Assembly: GCA_028288485.1 (NCBI GenBank)
Contig: JAQBNO010000112.1
Coordinates: forward strand, 1-40,564
Direction of reading: 5' to 3'
Length of the DNA: 40,564 nucleotides
From: Segetibacter sp.
GTDB lineage: Bacteria; Bacteroidota; Bacteroidia; Chitinophagales; Chitinophagaceae
Of the stretch, positions 34,275-40,564 are shown piece after piece. Below the pieces are notes generated by a model. It ran no database searches and was not told the DNA's origin. It was given only the letters and a program-made list of their open reading frames with translations. The position numbers and the translations under genes were made by a program. How positions within the stretch are numbered: the first letter of the stretch is position 1; each line of letters begins with the position of its first letter.

Positions 34275-34529
34275 CTAAAAAGTAATGCTGATAACCGAAT
34301 CTTTATTTTGAAGATCTACTTCCTTTTTCTTCTGCTGACCGTTGTTTTGAATCTGTAAAATATAATGGCCAGGAATTACAACGTTTGAAATTCTGAATTC
34401 ACCGTTATCACCAGAAACCGAGGCAATGTCGTTAAATTCGTTTGAACCGCTGACGACCATTACCACAGCATCGCTTATCGGCTTGCCAAACTGGTCGCGT
34501 AATATTCCTTTGACTGTTCCTCTTTCCAT
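34275..34529 (-). CDS. Small transthyretin-like (CarboxypepD_reg-like) protein
   Basis: The 84 residues from the ATG at 34527-34529 form one complete beta-sandwich module of the carboxypeptidase-regulatory type: GTVKGILRDQFGKPISDAVV, SVSGDNGEFRISNVVIPGHY and YILQIQNN. It has no enzymatic residues and probably binds or stabilises a partner. An in-frame ATG at 34643 would add 38 residues that look like a lipoprotein signal peptide (LISSFLYLHFSC), but that stretch spans the strong hairpin ending the upstream protease gene and overlaps the protease stop, so I prefer the shorter form. It is the second gene of a two-gene cassette with the V8-like protease. Confidence 0.65.
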   Translation of the reverse strand: MERGTVKGILRDQFGKPISDAVVMVVSGSNEFNDIASVSGDNGEFRISNVVIPGHYILQIQNNGQQKKKEVDLQNKDSVISITF

Positions 34530-34567
34530 AGTTTTTGGAGTTGAATGACAACTGAAATGTAAATAAA

Positions 34568-34614
34568 GAAAGGAGGAGATCAAAACGTAACAAAACAGTT
34601 TTGATCCCCTCCTT
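34568..34614 (-). terminator. Strong hairpin after the V8-like protease gene
   Basis: AAGGAGGaGATCAAAAC pairs with GTTTTGATCcCCTCCTT across a ten-base loop, only eight bases after the protease stop on the minus strand and followed by TTTCTTTATTT. Energetically the strongest hairpin noticed near a stop in this window. Confidence 0.85.
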
Positions 34615-34621
34615 GCCAATT

Positions 34622-35647
34622 TTATAACCCAAGATTCTTCCATGCCTTTAAATTATCAAACACTGCAGTAACTATTCGGGTTGCAGAATTTCCCGAAGTA
34701 TGCCCGTTGGTATGTATGCCAACACAATATCGTGCATCACCAACTTTTATCCAAACAGGGGCACCACTTTGACCACCCATGGTATCAATGTCGTAGGTGA
34801 TTACTCTCGAGGAAAGAGATTTAGGTTTAAGCGCCATAAACCATTGCTGGTCGCCGCCTTTATCGCCAGGATATCCTGAAAGATTAAGGACAGATGACAT
34901 AAGGTAGGAGTCGTCTTTTACAGAATAGCCAAAGTACCCGGTAGTATCTCCAGGCCGGAAGCTGGAAGGCAAAATAATAGCACCGTAATCATTTTCACGG
35001 TTTTTGCTTTGGGTCCAGCCGGTTACGCTTTTTAAGTAAGAACTGCTGCCCGAAAAATAAGGCCTTTGCAAATCGTTCTGTGCAGGTATAACTTCTATGC
35101 TTTTTGCCCATCCGCCTTCATCATGCATGTATACACAATGCCCGGCAGTTATTACGGTACGTGGAGAGATTAACCAACCTGTTCCGATCCATTTTGAACC
35201 ATTTTGTGCAGTAATTTTAAGTGCACAGATAGCGCGCCACGGATAAGAGGTGGTGGGACTAATTTTAACGCGATTATCTACCCCAATAATAACTTCGCGC
35301 CGTTGCTGCAGCGCTTCATTTTTTAATTCGCTGTAACTCGCGTAGAACGCATCTAATGGTTTGGTTTCAGTACCAGACAAAGACGTACCGGCTTCTTCCA
35401 TAGATGTTTCTGCCCCTGATTCAAATGCTGAAGATTCTCTGCCGTTAGAAACTTCTTTATCGCTTTCTCCGGGCTTGAACATATTATAACCTTCGACGTC
35501 TTCGATTTCTGTTTCAGAACCTGGCGAAGAACTTTCGGAACTTTTTGAAGAACGTTGACTGACAGACGGGTCTTCATAAGAAGTTTCGCCTCCATGACCG
35601 TTTCCATTTCCGCCGATAATTGCGGATGCTGATGTTTTTGAACTCAT
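34622..35647 (-). CDS. V8-like (glutamyl endopeptidase type) serine protease
   Basis: A 341-residue trypsin-fold peptidase of the S1B type. Catalytic triad: His170 in SPRTVITAGHCVY, Asp220 in NRENDYGAIILP and Ser294 in DTMGGQSGAPVWI. GIHTNG (His312) sits where the Glu-specific V8-type enzymes carry their specificity histidine. Residues 1-100 are disordered, rich in Ser, Glu and Gly, and lack a signal peptide, twin-arginine motif or lipobox. The enzyme is either cytosolic or exported by an unusual route; the N-terminal part may be a pro-region. It is followed by a strong hairpin and a small transthyretin-like gene on the same strand. Confidence 0.9.
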   Translation of the reverse strand: MSSKTSASAIIGGNGNGHGGETSYEDPSVSQRSSKSSESSSPGSETEIEDVEGYNMFKPGESDKEVSNGRESSAFESGAETSMEEAGTSLSGTETKPLDAFYASYSELKNEALQQRREVIIGVDNRVKISPTTSYPWRAICALKITAQNGSKWIGTGWLISPRTVITAGHCVYMHDEGGWAKSIEVIPAQNDLQRPYFSGSSSYLKSVTGWTQSKNRENDYGAIILPSSFRPGDTTGYFGYSVKDDSYLMSSVLNLSGYPGDKGGDQQWFMALKPKSLSSRVITYDIDTMGGQSGAPVWIKVGDARYCVGIHTNGHTSGNSATRIVTAVFDNLKAWKNLGL

Positions 35648-36128
35648 AAAATGTAGAATTTTGAATGTTATTAAATAAGAACCGGTTAAAAAGATAAGTC
35701 AGCTAGAAATACAAAATGCTGTTTCTAATTGTGTTATAAATACAGGAAATAAGGCGGGCTAATTAAAAAAGGAAATAACAATTGTACATAACCTGTCTGT
35801 TGCTCATTAAAAAAGAAAATGTTTAACCTGGAGACCTGGCAGTAATGCAATCTGGAAGAATACTTTATAGATAACTTAATTAGTAACGCTGGTGTTTTGC
35901 ATATTCCGTAACTAATCTTAAAAACAAATTCGGATCTAAATCTATAAACAATTAGTAACAAGTGCAATAGGGGAAAATATAACGTTTATATTTTAACAAC
36001 TGTTATTATATCAAAATTAAAATATCGATAAGATATAGTAATATTGACGATTGATTTTCCGCACTGCTGCTAGCCTATCGAGTCAATTTCTTCCTTATCA
36101 ACCCTTTTTTTACCAATTATTCAGTAGA
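35648..36128. other. AT-rich divergent gap
   Basis: 481 strongly AT-rich bases between the protease gene and the DUF1569-like gene. No repeat unit, RNA gene or convincing ORF was seen. It must hold both promoters; no exact TAnnTTTG box was found at suitable distance. Confidence 0.5.
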
Positions 36129-36578
36129 ATGAAAAATTTATTCGAACCCCGAACTTTAGAGGAAATACAACAACGCATTAACAAATTAACTCCGGGCTCG
36201 CAAAGGCAATGGGGTAAAATGGAGGTAGCACAAATGCTTGCGCATTGCACTGCGGCATTAGAAGTAGCTGTTGGCTTAAAGTCACCGCCGCGCATGTTTA
36301 TCGGCAGAATTATCGGCCCTTTCATTAAGTCTGTTTTTACGAACGAAAAACCCCTGAGGAAGAATACGCCTACCGATAAAAGCTTTATCGTTATCGACCA
36401 GCGGAATTTTGAAAAGGAAAAAGCACAGCTGATTGAATTGATCGCTCAATTTTCGAAAGGCGGGGCAGCAAAGGTTACTACTCACCCGCATTCATTTTTT
36501 GGGAAACTCACTCCAACAGAATGGGCAACAGGCATGTATAAACATCTTGATCATCACTTGCGGCAGTTCGGGGCGTAA
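36129..36578 (+). CDS. DUF1569-like (DinB-related) protein
   Basis: A 149-residue cytosolic helical protein. MKNLFEPRTLEEIQQRINKL, GKMEVAQMLAHCTAALEVAV and the C-terminal LTPTEWATGMYKHLDHHLRQ match the DUF1569/DinB-like pattern, including the spaced histidines (His in AHC and in KHLDHHLRQF) that may bind metal. Function is unknown; DinB-like proteins are often thiol-dependent transferases or hydrolases. The ATG at 36129 is chosen over an in-frame ATG 26 codons upstream because the extra residues have no match to the family. It converges with the DUF5995-like gene with seven bases between the stops. Confidence 0.8.
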   Translation: MKNLFEPRTLEEIQQRINKLTPGSQRQWGKMEVAQMLAHCTAALEVAVGLKSPPRMFIGRIIGPFIKSVFTNEKPLRKNTPTDKSFIVIDQRNFEKEKAQLIELIAQFSKGGAAKVTTHPHSFFGKLTPTEWATGMYKHLDHHLRQFGA

Positions 36579-36585
36579 GGAGCAA

Positions 36586-37335
36586 CTAATAAAGCATCTC
36601 TATTATATCGCTGACCTTATCATTTTCCATAGCCCTTACCGGTGACAAAATAAAACGAACTGCGAAACCTGGGTTTATGATGCGGTTTGCAAGAATTACA
36701 ACTGAATTATCCATCCTGTTTATGTAATTTTTCTTTGCCTCTCCTGTTGCAACAGACAATGCTACTGCATTAGCCCACGAAGCTTTTCTTGCAGCATCCA
36801 TACTAAAGTTTAATATTGGTTCGTGCCGATGGTTTGCTATACCCGCAAAAAATCTTAAGGGAGGCCACACTTCAGTCAAATCATCCTGTACACCTTGCAT
36901 TAGGGTGGAAATTACATCGTTTATTTTCTCAAAATCTTTTTGAAGGCCATAGATACTATCACCGGGGCATGCCTGGGCTGCGGCAATTCCAAGATCCAAA
37001 TTAATATGGGTGTTAATCCCTAACAGGAGGTGCTGAAGTACAATAAGACCATTATTTGCCCGTGAATCAAAAGTCGCACACCACGAATTAGAACACCTTT
37101 GTTTATTAAAATAGGCTTCCCATGCCTGCAAATAATGGTTGGCAAAAATCACATCTAGCAACTCCATTCGCTTTCCGTCTTCGAAGCTTTTGTCTGCTAT
37201 CCCTTTTTGTACTGCGATGGTCATTTTACGGTAAAGGGTAGCAAAGTAACCAACGCGGCTTTGCTTCTGTCTGCTCCATTCAATAATATGATCGAGGTAA
37301 GCTATTACTTCGTTTATCGAGCCAGCCTTAATCAT
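36586..37335 (-). CDS. DUF5995 family protein
   Basis: A helical protein of 249 residues without signal peptide or membrane helix. The sequence has the family features GYFATLYRKMTIAVQKGI, FANHYLQAWEAYF and the histidine-rich block LIVLQHLLLGINTHINLDLG (about 97-116), then a late VRAMENDKVSDIIEML. The conserved H-x8-H region recalls a metal-binding or haem-type helical bundle, but function is unknown. It reads convergently to the DUF1569-like gene and ends seven bases from it. Confidence 0.8.
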   Translation of the reverse strand: MIKAGSINEVIAYLDHIIEWSRQKQSRVGYFATLYRKMTIAVQKGIADKSFEDGKRMELLDVIFANHYLQAWEAYFNKQRCSNSWCATFDSRANNGLIVLQHLLLGINTHINLDLGIAAAQACPGDSIYGLQKDFEKINDVISTLMQGVQDDLTEVWPPLRFFAGIANHRHEPILNFSMDAARKASWANAVALSVATGEAKKNYINRMDNSVVILANRIINPGFAVRFILSPVRAMENDKVSDIIEMLY

Positions 37336-37919
37336 GCAATTAAAGTAACGGATGAATATGTAGATTTAAAAGGCAGTTGAAAGTGTATCAATGCCTGTTG
37401 TGAAGCTAAGTATTATTTTGGTACAAGCATGGGTCTTCCTCAAACTTTTGTACTCCTGAACTTGAAGTTTTTTTTGTTACCGGCACTCAATCTTTTATTA
37501 AGCATCGTTGCGTCGCACACTTGTACCGACTTAAAGAAATCAACAATTCGTGTCGTTGGCTTTAAAGCCCCTTTAGGGTTTGCCGTTCCTCTTGCGTCGA
37601 ATCCGTTCATTGGCAATACCGCTATTTAGCTTTTTGCCTTCTCATTCTGTTGCAGCGTGTATCACAAGTTATTTTACTAAATGTAGTCTCTCCTGTGGAA
37701 ACAACACACCATAAACAATGAGGAATGAAATTAGTAGTAAATGACATATATACACAAGCAAGACGCCGTAAAAACCGCCGAAACATAGCTATTGGAGTTT
37801 GTTGAACAACGGTAGTTCAAACACGGAAGGGTCGTTTGTTATTGTTCCAGTTATTGTTCCGGAAATCTAAAAAAGAGTGGCAAAGGAATTCATTTTAAAA
37901 TTAAATTAAAGACAACAAT
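37336..37919. other. Long gap with a repeat unit upstream of the cyanophycinase gene
   Basis: 584 bases. It holds a dispersed-repeat unit (37469-37527), a CCCTTTAGGG mini-palindrome (37569-37578) and a tandem 12-base direct repeat GTTATTGTTCCa/g at about 37839-37862, shortly before the next gene. The short frame at 37429-37629 runs through the repeat and is not considered a gene. No RNA gene recognised. Confidence 0.55.
37469..37527 (+). repeat. Dispersed repeat unit upstream of the cyanophycinase gene
   Basis: TTTTTTTGTTACCGGCACTC at the left end and core GTTGCGTCGCACACTTGTAC at 37507-37526, an exact match to the C form of the consensus. Confidence 0.8.
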
Positions 37920-38789
37920 ATGTGGACAAGCAATGTTCCTAACAGCAGTCCTGTACCAAATGGTATTTTGGTAATTATCGGGGGAAAAGAAGACAAGGGT
38001 AGTGACAAAGAGGTTTTAAACGGAGACGAAAATTCCAGTCGCCTGAAGGTCTTGGAAAGATTTATAAAACTTATAGAAAAAGATGATCCTGTTGTTGAAG
38101 TGGTCACCACAGCGAGTTCAATGGGAGATGAAAGTTTTGAAGATTACCGCAAGGTTTTCGAAGAACTTGGGGTAAAACAAATAGGTCACATGCACCATAA
38201 AGTACGCAGAGAAGTTGTGGACGACGATTTATCTGAAAGGGTTCAAAATGCAGACGCTTTTTTCTTTACTGGTGGCGACCAGCTACTACTTACATCATTA
38301 TATGGCGGTTCTATGTTTCTTACCCATATAAAAGAAAGATATATTACCGACCGTATTGTAATTGCCGGAACGAGTGCAGGCGCCATGGCTATGTCCACGC
38401 CTATGATCTATGCGGGTAATAAAAAAGTACAACAAATAGCAGGAGAAGTTAAGATAACAACGGGCCTGGAATTTTTGAAGGACGTTTGTATAGATACGCA
38501 CTTTATCGATCGCAGTCGTTTCGTACGTATGGCGCAGGTAATTGTTACCAATCCTACCTCTATTGGCATTGGAATAGAAGAAGATACCGCAATCGTCGTT
38601 CGCGAAGGCACAAAGGCCGAAGTAATTGGCAATGGGGTTATCACTATCATTGAAGGTTTCTATATTACTAATTCGAATATTTCTGACTTTGCCGAGGACC
38701 AGCCAATTGGTATACAGGACCTAAAAGTTCATTTATTGCCAGCCGGATTCTTTTATGATATACCCCAAATCAACCCGCCCCACAAGTGA
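37920..38789 (+). CDS. Cyanophycinase-like peptidase (family S51)
   Basis: A 289-residue cytosolic peptidase. Cyanophycinases cut the beta-aspartyl-arginine polymer cyanophycin into dipeptides. Key features are GILVIIGGKEDKG at the N-terminus, FFFTGGDQLLL (about 114-124), the nucleophile Ser152 in IAGTSAGAMAMS, and DTHFIDRSRFVRM carrying the catalytic histidine. The fold resembles class I glutamine amidotransferase-like hydrolases. No cyanophycin synthetase or isoaspartyl dipeptidase is in view, so the polymer may be made elsewhere in the genome, or the enzyme may act on other beta-aspartyl peptides. Start: the ATG is preceded by AAAGACAACAAT, with no strong ribosome-binding site. Confidence 0.92.
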   Translation: MWTSNVPNSSPVPNGILVIIGGKEDKGSDKEVLNGDENSSRLKVLERFIKLIEKDDPVVEVVTTASSMGDESFEDYRKVFEELGVKQIGHMHHKVRREVVDDDLSERVQNADAFFFTGGDQLLLTSLYGGSMFLTHIKERYITDRIVIAGTSAGAMAMSTPMIYAGNKKVQQIAGEVKITTGLEFLKDVCIDTHFIDRSRFVRMAQVIVTNPTSIGIGIEEDTAIVVREGTKAEVIGNGVITIIEGFYITNSNISDFAEDQPIGIQDLKVHLLPAGFFYDIPQINPPHK

Positions 38790-39015
38790 AATTAGTTCCA
38801 GAATTCCGAAAGGCAGTTGCAATTGACGATAAAGTTTAGTGTTGTTTGAATTTATTGCAATTGCTTTTTGTTTTTATAGGCCAGACCAGACAGCAACAAT
38901 AAGGCTTCCGTTCCCGCCCGGGGTCGGCGTCTCGCACATTCCAGGTTTGTCGAGCAAACTAGCTTTGCAGGTGAGGAGGCCTGTAAGAATATTTCAAAAT
39001 TTCACAACCAGTAGC

Positions 39016-39441
39016 ATGAAAAAAAATTCGACCGGACGTGTAATTCTTATCTCTTTGGCTGCATTAACAGCAACAGGAGGCTTTATTGCCGACCTTAATA
39101 AAACCCACCTCTTTAACCCTAACTGGACGCCACATTCAAAGTTTCACGATGCCATGACCATTTTGCTTGCTACTATGTTAGGTAGCGGCAGTATCTATTT
39201 ACTGCAGAAAAAAGACGGTGACAAAGACTTGCAATTAAAGATCGCTGCTTTGCTTCCTGCCAGTTTCTGGACTGCTATGCTTGGTAGTTTTGCTTTTCCC
39301 GGCGCAAAAGGCATAGAGGCAGAATTTCCGGAGAAGGTAAAGAAAGTGGGTCCGGTAGTATTGAACGAAGCAGCAGCAAGTATAGGGATGCTATCGTTGA
39401 TTGGTCTTGCTTATATAGCTGCGAGAAAAGTCAATAGTTGA
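39016..39441 (+). CDS. Small membrane protein, possibly DUF6640-like
   Basis: A 141-residue protein with about four hydrophobic segments: VILISLAALTATGGF (residues 9-23), AMTILLATMLGSGSIYLL (about 47-64), IAALLPASFWTAMLGSFAF (about 75-93) and IGMLSLIGLAYIAA near the end. The loop ADLNKTHLFNPNWTPHSKFH between the first two resembles the DUF6640 signature, recalled rather than verified. Its role is unknown. I chose the ATG at 39016 next to KKNSTGR; an open frame runs 59 codons further upstream but that part is non-conserved and proline/arginine-rich. It is 226 bases after the cyanophycinase gene. Confidence 0.7.
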   Translation: MKKNSTGRVILISLAALTATGGFIADLNKTHLFNPNWTPHSKFHDAMTILLATMLGSGSIYLLQKKDGDKDLQLKIAALLPASFWTAMLGSFAFPGAKGIEAEFPEKVKKVGPVVLNEAAASIGMLSLIGLAYIAARKVNS

Positions 39442-39530
39442 TTTTTAAATATTATCGACGTAAGAGGAAATAATATTGACTGTTTGATGTTCACTTTGCG
39501 GCCGGATGTCTTTGACTAGGGAGGAAAATG

Positions 39531-39555
39531 AAATACCAGCCTATGCCTGGTATTT
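39531..39555. terminator. AT-rich stem-loop, possible terminator
   Basis: Perfect 9-base stem, seven-base loop CCTATGC, descending arm ending in ATTTT. It could end transcripts of the membrane-protein gene, but the distance (about 90 bases) is long. Confidence 0.4.
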
Positions 39556-39674
39556 TGAAAAGCTGTTGTTGACTTTTATGGTATCGTTTTCCAACAACCT
39601 CCAGCCTGAGTAACGGTAAAATATGGAAAATCCGTAGGCCCCGACTCCAGATAGGTATACATGAACAATAAATC

Positions 39675-39793
39675 TTACAGGCTGAAAACGAATTCAAAGA
39701 ACTTCTGAAGAAAGTGAGAAATTCGAGGTCTTTAAAGAATTAGTTATAAAAATTAAAGCCTTAAAACAAAAGACAGGCGAAGAAAATATTTGA
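39675..39793 (+). pseudogene. Possible decayed 3' end of a small gene
   Basis: One frame reads NEFKELLKKVRNSRSLKN before a stop; a second frame overlapping it continues as EKFEVFKELVIKIKALKQKT and GEENI up to a TGA at about 39793. A one- or two-base shift would join them into a lysine/glutamate-rich helix, as expected of a frameshifted remnant. No start codon is evident. Chance AT-rich coding-like sequence is an equally plausible explanation. Confidence 0.25.
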
Positions 39794-39797
39794 AAGG

Positions 39798-40169
39798 TCA
39801 TCTAATCTGCCTCCCCAATTCCAGCGTTCTTTTGCTAATGGCTAAAAGGATTTTAGTCATTGTAAGTGTCTGGTACAGGTGACGTTCGTTTTTAAGGGTA
39901 CCAGTTATTAGTTTTAATTTCTCGATATCTGCTTTAGGAATAAGTACACCTAATTCAATAAACGTATAGGTTGGGACACCCTGCATACATACAAAAGTAG
40001 TTGTATATAATTTACCGACGTTAAACTTAGTTACAGGTATATACTTTGCAATAACTTTCCTTAAACGGGATATAAAAGCGACAAGTTTTGCCCTGTTCGT
40101 CGCATGAACCTGGCGATGGCGGTAAATGGAAAGCCTGAACTGGTGGGTGTTGAAAACTCGTGTAGACAT
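39798..40169 (-). CDS. Uncharacterised 123-residue protein (uncertain)
   Basis: A basic protein without recognised domain, signal peptide or membrane helix. The N-terminal third is rich in His, Arg and Thr (FNTHQFRLSIYRHRQVHATN); the rest is mixed alpha/beta (PTYTFIELGVLIPKADIEKL). I used the ATG at 40169; an ATG four codons upstream (40181) is equally possible. No promoter box or partner gene supports it. It could be a genuine lineage-specific gene or a chance open frame. Confidence 0.4.
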   Translation of the reverse strand: MSTRVFNTHQFRLSIYRHRQVHATNRAKLVAFISRLRKVIAKYIPVTKFNVGKLYTTTFVCMQGVPTYTFIELGVLIPKADIEKLKLITGTLKNERHLYQTLTMTKILLAISKRTLELGRQIR

Positions 40170-40432
40170 TTGTGGCACCATTCTTCATTAAATTGCCGCA
40201 GTAACGGTAATATAGAAAACATCGGTAGTCGCAGGACTGGGGATAGCAGCTTTACAATTTGAAAAAAGCATCACTGTATTTCTGCAGATGAACGGAATGC
40301 GACCGTGCGGCTTTGCGCAGGGTAAACAGCTGCGCTAGGTTGAATCAGAAACGAGAATGTTGAACTGGTGGGATGTATCGGAAGCAACGATGTTTAACCA
40401 GGAACCTGGGCGGGTAAGAAAAAACAGATATT
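40170..40432. other. Intergenic stretch before the terminal hairpin
   Basis: About 260 bases with no ORF or RNA gene recognised. It has one weak resemblance to the inverse repeat unit (GGAAGCAACGATGTTTAACC at about 40380-40400), too degraded to call. Confidence 0.4.
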
Positions 40433-40486
40433 ATTCTAATAAAAAAGCGATTGCTCCATAAGAACAATCGCATTTTTTATTAGAAT
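40433..40486. terminator. Long bidirectional terminator
   Basis: ATTCTAATAAAAAA-GCGATTG pairs with CAATCGC-ATTTTTTATTAGAAT (21 paired bases with one bulge) around an 11-base loop. U-runs arise in both directions. It lies directly after the probable stop of the minus-strand gene entering from the right edge. Confidence 0.85.
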
Positions 40487-40488
40487 GC

Positions 40489-40564
40489 TTACCAATCTTC
40501 CTCGTCACTACACTGCAATTGCACCCGATTGATATACATTCGCTACTGCCTCAAAGTACCGTTG
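40489..40564 (-). CDS. 3' end of a minus-strand gene running out of the window (frame uncertain)
   Basis: Only about 76 bases are visible. Frame one gives a C-terminus QRYFEAVANVYQSGAIAV ending in TAG at 40508-40510. A second frame gives a short peptide from an ATG with a very acidic tail, SDEEDW, ending in TAA at 40489-40491. The first is the more likely end of a larger protein since it is open to the window edge. The strong terminator immediately downstream supports a real gene end. Identity is unknown. Confidence 0.4.

Larger units (their letters stand above)
39442..39797. other. Gap with a hairpin and a coding-like remnant
   Basis: 356 bases. A perfect 9-bp stem AAATACCAG/CTGGTATTT with a seven-base loop (39531-39555) lies about 90 bases after the membrane protein gene. 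From about 39675 two overlapping plus frames read like a lysine/glutamate-rich helical tail (see pseudogene entry). Confidence 0.45.

Noticed and set aside
37336-37919. tRNA or small-RNA gene in the long gap
   Set aside because: No cloverleaf or TTCRA-type T-loop sequence could be found by eye; the content is explained mostly by repeats.

Overview
The window looks like a chromosomal stretch of a Bacteroidota bacterium, probably in or near the Chitinophagaceae. The clues are short Bacteroidota-type lipoprotein signals (FFASC, LIASC, FLTSC), -7 promoter boxes of the form TAnnTTTG upstream of several genes, weak or absent Shine-Dalgarno sequences, and Bacteroidota-typical families (DUF3667, DUF5995-like, NtrY-like kinase with a very long membrane part). 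The genus is inference. No rRNA, tRNA, CRISPR array, integrase or transposase gene was seen.

Layout. 1-4995: 5' part of dnaK (-), a TIR / membrane anchor / Sel1-repeat protein (-), a GtrA-like membrane protein (-) and arginyl-tRNA synthetase argS (+). 5332-14019: a haem catalase (+), a 1252-residue NtrY-like sensor kinase overlapping mazG (both -), a DUF3667 membrane protein (-) and a secreted YD-repeat protein (+). 14154-21180: a multidrug efflux locus on the minus strand in the order tetR, membrane-fusion lipoprotein, RND pump, outer-membrane factor. A near-palindromic operator lies at the tetR promoter, and a repeat element sits between the pump and the outer-membrane factor. 21585-22361: a lipoprotein gene bracketed by inverted copies of a dispersed repeat and preceded by a perfect 26-bp palindrome.

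22570-33466 is a glycoconjugate region. It has two paralogous GT9 heptosyltransferase-like genes, a PEBP/YbhB protein, a beta-phosphoglucomutase-like HAD phosphatase, a GT-B glycosyltransferase, a short-chain dehydrogenase, a bifunctional HldE-like heptose kinase/nucleotidyltransferase, a GT2 enzyme and a GT2/GT-B fusion. Together they suggest synthesis and transfer of an activated heptose-like sugar to a surface glycan, though the isomerase, GmhB phosphatase and HldD epimerase of the classical ADP-heptose route are not in view. 33664-40564 is accessory: a small HNH protein, a V8-like serine protease with a small transthyretin-like partner (neither with a clear export signal), a DUF1569-like and a DUF5995-like protein, a cyanophycinase-like peptidase, a small membrane protein, one uncertain ORF and the tail of a further minus-strand gene behind a strong terminator.

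The most striking feature outside the genes is a dispersed repeat, with about ten clear copies and two degenerate ones, all intergenic. Its core 20-mer is GTTGYGTCRCWCACTTSTRC, usually preceded 35-45 bases upstream by a T-run and GGTACC-like sequence. Some copies form inverted pairs that resemble small non-autonomous elements or REP/BIME-like units.
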